Shown here one piece after another: positions 1-5,382 of a stretch of DNA of 7,727 nt. Position 1 is the stretch's first letter. Every line of letters starts with the position of its first letter. The DNA is taken from positions 1 through 7,727 of the forward strand of contig JBKGYK010000100.1 in NCBI GenBank assembly GCA_046546095.1, given 5' to 3'. Both the position numbers and the translations under genes were made by a program. Under the pieces are notes generated by a model that worked only from the letters and a program-made list of their open reading frames with translations, did not search any database and was not told the DNA's origin. This DNA comes from JAQIBY01 sp046546095 (lineage in GTDB: Bacteria > Bacteroidota > Bacteroidia > Bacteroidales > ML635J-15).

Positions 1-81
1 TTGCAGGTGAGTTTATCACATCCGGTAGGCGGACTGTACGACTAATAGCGTAACACACAGAGAGAGAAGGGAGACAGGGTC

Positions 82-456
82 TTGCATTTTTTTATTGAAT
101 GGAAAAATCCTTCATTGATTGGTGTAAATTGTATGAATGCCGTATTTTTGCAATGCATGCGTTTAGAAAAGAAAATAGCAATAGCCGAGGCAATTCTTAA
201 AGAAGAAAGGGAGTCCTTGCTCTGGATGTTGTCAGATGGCTCAGATGATTTTGCCAGTCCTCAGGACTTTATGCCATTCTATGAAGAAGATGCCAAATAC
301 CGAATCCGGAATTTACACTTGCCGGAGTCTTATGAGACTCATTATCTGGATAAAATCTGTGACATATACGGTCCGTATTCTGAAGATAAGCCATCAAAAC
401 TGGACAGATACTATGATAACGATTTTTACCGGTACAGAAACGAAACTGACGAATAG
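82..456 (+). CDS. Small acidic hypothetical protein, function unknown
   Basis: I do not recognise this protein. The longest reading starts at a TTG (82) and gives 124 residues. In-frame ATGs at 133 and 157 would give 107 or 99 residues. The ATG at 133 is my preferred start, because the residues before it look like low-complexity AT-rich translation. The body opens with a likely helix (LEKKIAIAEAILKEERESLL, from about residue 28 of the long form). An acidic, tyrosine-rich half follows, ending in YYDNDFYRYRNETDE. There is no signal peptide, membrane segment or known motif. Upstream is purine-rich (gagagagaagggagacaggg, 60-79) but too far from 133 to act as a ribosome binding site for that start. 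It converges on the helicase gene 66 bases away. Base and codon use look coding-like. I am fairly confident it is a gene and have no basis for a function. Confidence 0.55.
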   Translation: MHFFIEWKNPSLIGVNCMNAVFLQCMRLEKKIAIAEAILKEERESLLWMLSDGSDDFASPQDFMPFYEEDAKYRIRNLHLPESYETHYLDKICDIYGPYSEDKPSKLDRYYDNDFYRYRNETDE

Positions 457-458
457 GT

Positions 459-522
459 TTAAGAATTAACAACCGGTTTCCGGAGCCTGAAAATTGTGAA
501 GGCCTGGTGTTGAGGTTCTTAA
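459..522. terminator. Possible shared terminator between convergent genes
   Basis: The tail-to-tail spacer contains an inverted repeat, TTAAGAA at 459-465 and TTCTTAA at 516-522, with a second weaker pairing inside (AACAACC near 468-474 against GGTGTT near 507-512) and GCCT/AGGC further in. It would form a long imperfect hairpin on either strand and sits directly after the stop of each flanking gene. There is no clean GC stem followed by a T-run, so this is suggestive only. Confidence 0.3.
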
Positions 523-1770
523 CTACCTGCGTCTGTGTTGTTTGTTTTTGTTGCGATTGGCAAAAAACTCCTGCTTGCGTCGTGCCTTTTCTTTTTCAAA
601 CTCTTTTTTCTCTCTGATGGTCATTGGTGTGTCTGTTTGGGGGAATGGATTGTCTTTGACAGGATTGATTTTTTGTTTGATCAGTTTTTCAATGTCCCGG
701 ACATACGTATTTTCTTCAGGCTCACACAATGAAATGGCTGTGCCGTTTTCACCTGCTCTGCCAGATCTTCCAATACGATGGACATAGGTCTCGGATTCGT
801 TGGGAATGTCGTAGTTTATCACGTAAGCCAGTTTGTCAATGTCGATGCCACGGGCAGCGATATCGGTTGCCACCAGTACCCGGATTTTCCCGGCTTTAAA
901 CTGTTCCAGGGCTTTTTGCCGCTGATTTTGGCTTTTGTTGCCGTGTATGGCTGCAGATTTGATTTTTTCCTTGTGCAGATTGCGTGCTATTTTGTCCGCT
1001 CCGTGCTTGGTTCTTGAAAACAACAATACCTGATCTATGCTTTGATCCTGCAAAATATGCAGGAGCAAATCTTTTTTATCCGGTTTGTTGGTGTAATACA
1101 AATGCTGTTTCAGTGTGTCAGCTGCTGATGACTGGGCTGCAACCTGTATTTTGACCGGTTTATTTAGGATTTTCCGTGATAGCTCAACAATGGTTTTTGG
1201 CATGGTGGCTGAGAAGAAGAGAGATTGCCTTTTTTGGGGCAATACGGCTATGATTTTTCGGATGTCATGAATGAAACCCATATCAAGCATTCGGTCGGCC
1301 TCGTCAAGTACAAAGTATTCCACATCACGCAGATGGATAAAGCCCTGATTCATTAAATCCAGCAGTCTGCCTGGTGTTGCTACCAGAACATCAACGCCGT
1401 GTTTGAGAGCATTGGTTTGTTTGCCCTGATTTACACCACCAAAAATTACCGTGTTTTTTACATTGGTGTATTTTCCGTAAGTGGTAAAGCTTTCACCGAT
1501 TTGAATGGCCAGCTCCCGTGTAGGAGTGATAACCAATGCTTTGATTTTACGGGCGGATTTTCGCCCTTGTTTTTCTTCCTCCAGATGCTGGAGTATAGGT
1601 ATTGCAAAAGCTGCGGTTTTACCTGTGCCTGTTTGGGCACTGCCCAGAATGTCTTTTCCTTCTATGATGTGGGGGATGGCTTTTGACTGGATTGTTGTTG
1701 GCTCGTGGTAATTTTCATCTTCGAGCGCTTTGAGAATGGGATCAATGATCCCGAGATTGTTAAATTGCAT
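523..1770 (-). CDS. rhlE: DEAD-box ATP-dependent RNA helicase, RhlE-like
   Basis: This is a cytoplasmic ATP-dependent RNA helicase that remodels RNA duplexes and RNA-protein complexes, as in ribosome assembly or RNA decay. All superfamily 2 DEAD-box motifs are present in order over 415 residues: Q motif (PTTIQSKAIP, Gln28), motif I AQTGTGKT (45-52), Ia PTRELA (83-88), Ib TPGR (132-135), motif II DEAD (156-159), motif III SAT (187-189), motif V ATDIAARGID (301-310) and motif VI HRIGRSGRAG (331-340). A short Lys/Arg-rich tail follows (about 385-415, ending QHRRR), usual for RhlE-type proteins and probably an RNA-binding extension. The ATG at 1768-1770 places the FNNLGI segment of the Q motif at the very N-terminus, as expected, so the start is secure. 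It is transcribed away from guaA, apparently from its own promoter. The RhlE label rests on overall sequence style; another DEAD-box subgroup is possible. Confidence 0.95.
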   Translation of the reverse strand: MQFNNLGIIDPILKALEDENYHEPTTIQSKAIPHIIEGKDILGSAQTGTGKTAAFAIPILQHLEEEKQGRKSARKIKALVITPTRELAIQIGESFTTYGKYTNVKNTVIFGGVNQGKQTNALKHGVDVLVATPGRLLDLMNQGFIHLRDVEYFVLDEADRMLDMGFIHDIRKIIAVLPQKRQSLFFSATMPKTIVELSRKILNKPVKIQVAAQSSAADTLKQHLYYTNKPDKKDLLLHILQDQSIDQVLLFSRTKHGADKIARNLHKEKIKSAAIHGNKSQNQRQKALEQFKAGKIRVLVATDIAARGIDIDKLAYVINYDIPNESETYVHRIGRSGRAGENGTAISLCEPEENTYVRDIEKLIKQKINPVKDNPFPQTDTPMTIREKKEFEKEKARRKQEFFANRNKNKQHRRR

Positions 1771-1834
1771 TCGCGTTTTCTTTTATCCCGGTAAAAAAGG
1801 TGGGAATAGCCTTATCTGTTAATTAATTTGGGTG

Positions 1835-1842
1835 CAAAGATA
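1835..1842 (-). promoter_or_regulatory. Bacteroidota-type -7 promoter box for the helicase gene
   Basis: On the minus strand this reads TATCTTTG, an exact match to the TAnnTTTG -7 consensus of the Bacteroidota primary sigma factor. It predicts a transcript start near 1828-1831 and a leader of about 60 bases before the ATG at 1770. The -33 region is poor: no TTTG lies at the usual 17-20 base spacing, only a weak CTG-like match. Confidence 0.55.
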
Positions 1843-1940
1843 AACAAAATATCCGGGATGGCAGCATTTGCTTCCAAACCTGTATTTCCTTTTGGTACAT
1901 TAACTGGTAAGTAACAGGTGATTCCCCGCATATTTATTTC

Positions 1941-2056
1941 ATCCGAAGGCCTGGATTTCGCGTGAGGGATAGAAGCGGTATCCTGCGAGTGCCTTTTTCA
2001 GGCGCTCGCAGATATAAGCGGATAGCCCGACCCGCCAGCTGGCGGGGCACGCCCCA
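1941..2056. repeat. GC-rich structured intergenic element, probably a dispersed repeat
   Basis: This is a compact block of hairpins in an otherwise AT-rich spacer. In order it holds: a small stem-loop, GGATA (1967-1971) with TATCC (1979-1983); a 12-bp stem with one G-U pair and a 5-base loop, 1983-1994 with 2000-2011; and a perfect 16-base palindrome at 2031-2046 (CCCGCCAGCTGGCGGG), followed by GGGGC/GCCCC (2044-2055). The stem at 1983-2011 is bracketed by near-identical direct repeats, GATAGAAGCGG (1968-1978) and GATATAAGCGG (2011-2021; 10 of 11 match). From memory, the flanking phrases GCGTGAGGGATAGAAGCGG and AGCGGATAGCCCGACCC recur with different central stems between genes of many Bacteroidota. 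I could not verify this here, and one window cannot prove it is repeated. It lies upstream of the predicted guaA start site, so it is unlikely to be part of the guaA leader. It could be a small RNA, a REP-like element or the remains of one. Confidence 0.6.
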
Positions 2057-2115
2057 CTTATTAAATAACAAATCACAAATCACAAACAACAAACAATAAA
2101 TCACAAATCTTTCAA
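2056..2115. repeat. G-free AT-rich tract with CAAATCA tandem units
   Basis: Sixty consecutive bases contain no G on the plus strand. Within it, the 7-base unit CAAATCA is tandem at 2069-2082 with a partial third copy, and AAATCACAAATC occurs twice (2070-2081 and 2098-2109). The tract joins the GC-rich element to the guaA promoter. It may act as an A-rich upstream element or be part of the same composite repeat. It does not code for protein. Confidence 0.55.
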
Positions 2116-2125
2116 GCAAATATTC

Positions 2126-2133
2126 TATCTTTG
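2126..2133 (+). promoter_or_regulatory. Bacteroidota-type -7 promoter box for guaA
   Basis: TATCTTTG matches the TAnnTTTG consensus exactly and is the same 8-mer as in the helicase promoter. It predicts transcription starting near 2137-2140, giving a leader of only about 10-13 bases before the ATG at 2150, with no room for a Shine-Dalgarno site or riboswitch. No good -33 TTTG is seen at normal spacing; the A-rich tract upstream may compensate. Confidence 0.55.
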
Positions 2134-2149
2134 CGAAAAAATCTTCTGT

Positions 2150-3682
2150 ATGCACGAAAAGATAGTGATTTTAGATTTTGGTTCACAATATACACAATTG
2201 ATAGCCAGAAAAGTACGTGAGCTTAACGTTTATTGTGAAATTCATCCTTTCAACTATGAAATTCCGCTGGAAGATAAAAGCATCAAGGCTGTGATCATGA
2301 GTGGATCGCCGTTTTCCGTGCTGGATGAGGGAGCTCCGGTGCCGCATATTGACCGCGTGAAAGGAAAATTGCCGCTGCTGGGAGTGTGTTATGGGGCTCA
2401 GTACATTGCTCATCATTTTGGTGGTGATGTGCGTTATTCCAATACCCGCGAATACGGCCGCGCCAATCTGAAAAGTTTTATTGCAGAACATCCCTTGCTG
2501 AAGGGCATGTCAAAAGGCAGTCAGGTCTGGATGTCGCACGGTGATACCATCAACAGTATTCCTGATAATTTCAGGGTAATTGCCAGTACTGGGGATGTGA
2601 ATGTAGCAGCTTTTGAAGTGGAGAATGAAAACACCTATGGCATACAGTTTCATCCCGAGGTGTATCACTCCAAAGAGGGGAAAATCCTGCTGAGGAACTT
2701 TGTGGTAAACATTGCCGGTTGCTCACAGGACTGGACACCAAAAGTTTATGTGGATGAAACCATTACAGGTTTGCAAAAGCAACTTGGAAACGATAAGGTG
2801 GTGCTGGGCTTGTCCGGTGGTGTGGATTCTTCTGTTGCAGCGATTTTGCTGCACAAAGCCATTGGTAAAAACCTGACCTGCATTTTTGTGGATAACGGAT
2901 TGCTCAGAAAAAATGAATTTGAAAAGGTGCTGGATTCATACAAAGACCTTGGCCTGAATGTGATTGGTGTACGTGCTGCTGACCGCTTTTACAGTGCCCT
3001 GGCCGGGGAAGCTGATCCCGAACGCAAACGAAAAATCATTGGCGGGATGTTCATTGAGATTTTTGATGAAGAAGCCAACAAAATAACGAATGTAAAATGG
3101 CTGGCCCAGGGAACCATTTATCCGGATGTGATAGAGTCGGTTTCAGTAAACGGTCCTTCTGTGACCATCAAATCTCACCACAATGTGGGTGGGCTGCCTG
3201 AAAAAATGAACCTGAAAGTTGTGGAACCATTGCGTTCGCTCTTCAAAGATGAAGTACGACGCGTTGGTAAAACCATTGAGGTACCCGATGCCATTTTAAG
3301 AAGGCATCCTTTCCCCGGTCCCGGACTGGGAATTCGCATTCTGGGAGATATCACACCAGAAAAAGTACGCATTTTGCAGGATGTTGATGATATTTTCATC
3401 AGCGGGCTGGTGGAAGACGGTCTGTACGATGAGGTCTGGCAGGCAGGTTCTGTTCTGCTGCCAATACAGTCTGTTGGTGTGATGGGCGATGAGCGCACCT
3501 ACGAACAGGTGGTTGCCCTGCGCGCCGTGGAAAGCACAGATGGCATGACCGCCGACTGGGTGCATCTGCCCTATGAATTTCTGGCAAAAACCTCCAGCCG
3601 CATCATCAACCGTGTGAAAGGTGTCAACCGTGTGGTGTACGACATCAGCTCCAAGCCGCCTGCCACAATAGAGTGGGAGTAG
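2150..3682 (+). CDS. guaA: GMP synthase (glutamine-hydrolysing)
   Basis: The enzyme converts XMP to GMP in the cytoplasm using ATP and ammonia from glutamine, the final step of de novo guanine nucleotide synthesis. The 510 residues contain the whole two-part enzyme. The N-terminal class I glutamine amidotransferase (about 1-190) has the nucleophile Cys80 in GVCYGAQ and His168/Glu170 in QFHPEVYHS. The ATP pyrophosphatase domain starts near 200, with the P-loop-like SGGVDSS at 222-228 and AQGTIYPDVIES (319-330). The C-terminal XMP-binding and dimerisation domain has KSHHNVGGLP (341-350), RHPFPGPGLGIRILGD (385-400) and the diagnostic ending YDISSKPPATIEWE. Length and ends are typical. The ATG at 2150 puts ILDFGSQ at residues 7-13, as in other family members. 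It stands alone on the plus strand, with guaB not in view. No purine riboswitch is seen. No clear terminator follows. Confidence 0.98.
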   Translation: MHEKIVILDFGSQYTQLIARKVRELNVYCEIHPFNYEIPLEDKSIKAVIMSGSPFSVLDEGAPVPHIDRVKGKLPLLGVCYGAQYIAHHFGGDVRYSNTREYGRANLKSFIAEHPLLKGMSKGSQVWMSHGDTINSIPDNFRVIASTGDVNVAAFEVENENTYGIQFHPEVYHSKEGKILLRNFVVNIAGCSQDWTPKVYVDETITGLQKQLGNDKVVLGLSGGVDSSVAAILLHKAIGKNLTCIFVDNGLLRKNEFEKVLDSYKDLGLNVIGVRAADRFYSALAGEADPERKRKIIGGMFIEIFDEEANKITNVKWLAQGTIYPDVIESVSVNGPSVTIKSHHNVGGLPEKMNLKVVEPLRSLFKDEVRRVGKTIEVPDAILRRHPFPGPGLGIRILGDITPEKVRILQDVDDIFISGLVEDGLYDEVWQAGSVLLPIQSVGVMGDERTYEQVVALRAVESTDGMTADWVHLPYEFLAKTSSRIINRVKGVNRVVYDISSKPPATIEWE

Positions 3683-4065
3683 GTTTTGTTTAGGGTTTTG
3701 AATCTTTGTTTATTAACAGCTCATGCTTTTCTTATTTTCTGTAAAATGAAATGCCTGTTGGAGATTATGAATGCTTATCATATTCAAATTGATTAATGAT
3801 ATTATCAGTATCAAGATTTTTCTTTACGGCTTTGATCTCAGATGTAAAACGGTGCTTTCTTTCATTTGAATATTTTGTGAGTATAGTTAAACGGTTAAGC
3901 TTTATGCAAAATGTTTTCTGGTATTTGGGTAAAACAAAGGTATGCTGATAGACTTATCACCAAGCTTTTTAAAAAGTCATCATCCCTGAAGCTGCTTGCA
4001 ATGCAGGCAGGTACAGTTAGCTGAGAAATCTGTTGGAAATGTTGGATCGCATAAAGCATGATTTT
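3683..4065. other. Convergent intergenic spacer without a supported gene
   Basis: This AT-rich stretch separates the 3' ends of guaA and the ATP-grasp gene. It contains a possible terminator hairpin (3992-4010), a CTTTTTAAAAAG palindrome just left of it, and a minus-strand open frame from 3953 to a stop at 3765-3767. That frame is 62 codons long and has no ATG, GTG or TTG start. Its translation (containing KYSNERKHRFTSEIKAVKK) is plausible-looking but unrecognised; it may be chance or the relic of a gene. No tRNA or other known RNA is visible. Confidence 0.5.
3992..4010 (-). terminator. Possible terminator hairpin downstream of the ATP-grasp gene
   Basis: CTGCTTGC (3992-3999) and GCAGGCAG (4003-4010) pair over 8 bp with one mismatch-type wobble and a 3-base loop. 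On the minus strand it lies about 55 bases past the ATP-grasp stop, and a T-run (ACTTTTT, around 3970-3976) comes some 15 bases later. The gap between stem and T-run is too long for a textbook intrinsic terminator, so this is tentative. Confidence 0.3.
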
Positions 4066-5382
4066 CTAGTCATCATCATCGTCGATTTCGAAGCTTAAAT
4101 TATTAACCACATCCTCGTATTTATTCATTAATTCTTCATGGCTTTTTGCCCCCAACATTATATTTGCCAGTACATAACTGTAGCTGTCAATATTGTAATC
4201 AGGCAGATCATCCAGGGAAATGTCTTTTTTTACATTGATCCTTAATTCCATGTCAGGGTATTTGTTTTGGACATATTCAATTTCTTTGTCTGTCGGAGAT
4301 TTTTTCACTGTTCCTGGCTTAAAATGCCGTAACATAAAGTGAGACGCCACTTCATATTTCCCCTCAGGTGCCATAGGATCAGGCCTTCTGCCAAGTGCAA
4401 GGTTCAGCATAACATGATGATGGGATATCCCATGGATTTTTTCAAACATGTCGGCATGAGATTGTGACATTCTGGGATTGATTTCAAGCAGGTTGATCTG
4501 ATTTTTATCCTTGTTGTAAAAATATTCAATATTAAATGGGGTATTGTTTAAGCCGATTTGCTCAATCACAAGACGTGAAAGTTCTGACATCCTGTATTGC
4601 ACTTCATGGGGTAATGTTGATGGATATTGATATCTGGCGAAGGAGGGGTGATTGTCATAATTAACGGAATCGATTATTCCATAAATCATAACTTCACCTT
4701 CATAAATATATCCTTCAACGGTACATTGATTGCCGGATACTTCAGTTTCAGCAAACATGGTTTCTTTTAATTCCTTGATGTGCTTTGGCAAATCATATTC
4801 TGAGATTATCCACGTAAAAGGTTCTACCATATAATCAATGTATTCCTGTGCCTCTTTCAGACATTCATAAAAATGCGATTTGCTTTTTATTTTGTATGCC
4901 AGGTATGAATGGTATGATTTTATTGGTTTAATCCAGAAAGGCGGAGTGAAACCTATTTCATCATAAGCATTTTTGTTGTAAGGATCAAAAGCCTTGAATC
5001 CAGGGATATTATCCGGTATAACCTGGTGCTGTTCCTGTCTGCTCCAGTATTTATGTTCACATTTCATGATATTTTCAAGGCAAGGTCCATAGAGATCATA
5101 TTTTTCAACCACGATAGGCAAAAGTACCGAGCAGGGAAAATCAAAATAGGTTACCACAGCATCTATACGTCCAGCTTTTTCAATCCGTTTGTCAATTTTT
5201 TTAAGTAAATCAGGAATACAGTAATCTTCAACTCCCCGTATTTCATCAAATTTCAGTGCCGGTAGAAATTCACAATCTTTTGCCTCTGGCAAATTTTTCA
5301 GTTTTTCTAAATTAAATTCGTCCAATCCTATGATAAATATTTTTTTCTTTTTCAAAACGCAATCGGTTTTAGTGTTAAACAA
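4066..5382 (-). CDS. ATP-grasp domain protein, probable carboxylate-amine-type ligase
   Basis: ATP-grasp enzymes activate a carboxylate as acyl-phosphate and join it to an amine or other nucleophile; substrates here are unknown. The 438 residues show an N-terminal Rossmann-like part (KKKIFIIGLDEFN from about 12; VVTYFDFPCSVLLPIVVEKYDLYGPC about 76-101), then the ATP-grasp fold: the lysine strand FWIKPIKSYHS (149-159), EGYIYEGEVMIYGIIDSV (223-240), FNIEYF (283-288) and the metal-binding signature LLEINPRMSQSHAD (298-311; Glu300, Asn302, Arg304). A C-terminal domain of about 100 residues ends in five aspartates. No signal peptide or membrane segment is seen, so it is probably cytosolic. The only start available is TTG at 5382 (or TTG at 5355); an in-frame stop lies at 5392-5394 and no ATG precedes the conserved N-terminus. 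Its start overlaps the hydrolase stop by 8 bases, implying coupled translation. The fold is secure; the exact reaction is not. Confidence 0.88.
   Translation of the reverse strand: MFNTKTDCVLKKKKIFIIGLDEFNLEKLKNLPEAKDCEFLPALKFDEIRGVEDYCIPDLLKKIDKRIEKAGRIDAVVTYFDFPCSVLLPIVVEKYDLYGPCLENIMKCEHKYWSRQEQHQVIPDNIPGFKAFDPYNKNAYDEIGFTPPFWIKPIKSYHSYLAYKIKSKSHFYECLKEAQEYIDYMVEPFTWIISEYDLPKHIKELKETMFAETEVSGNQCTVEGYIYEGEVMIYGIIDSVNYDNHPSFARYQYPSTLPHEVQYRMSELSRLVIEQIGLNNTPFNIEYFYNKDKNQINLLEINPRMSQSHADMFEKIHGISHHHVMLNLALGRRPDPMAPEGKYEVASHFMLRHFKPGTVKKSPTDKEIEYVQNKYPDMELRINVKKDISLDDLPDYNIDSYSYVLANIMLGAKSHEELMNKYEDVVNNLSFEIDDDDD

Noticed and set aside
1..53. End of an upstream plus-strand gene
   Set aside because: Two frames are open from the edge (stops at 43-45 and 51-53), giving only 14 or 16 residues with no recognisable motif, so neither can be chosen.
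325..340. Perfect 6-bp hairpin GAGTCT-TATG-AGACTC
   Set aside because: It lies inside the coding frame of the small acidic protein with no T-run and no associated feature; probably chance.
2134..2149. Purine riboswitch or attenuator before guaA
   Set aside because: The predicted leader is too short, and none of the purine riboswitch core pattern is seen in the spacer.
1934..2155. Minus-strand open frame of 73 codons across the intergenic element
   Set aside because: It translates the hairpins and the G-free tract, crosses the guaA promoter and start, and has low-complexity content; it is a by-product of the repeat-like element.
3183..3587. Minus-strand open frames inside guaA (also similar ones inside the helicase and hydrolase genes)
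   Set aside because: They are opposite-strand shadows of strongly conserved genes and have no recognisable protein content.
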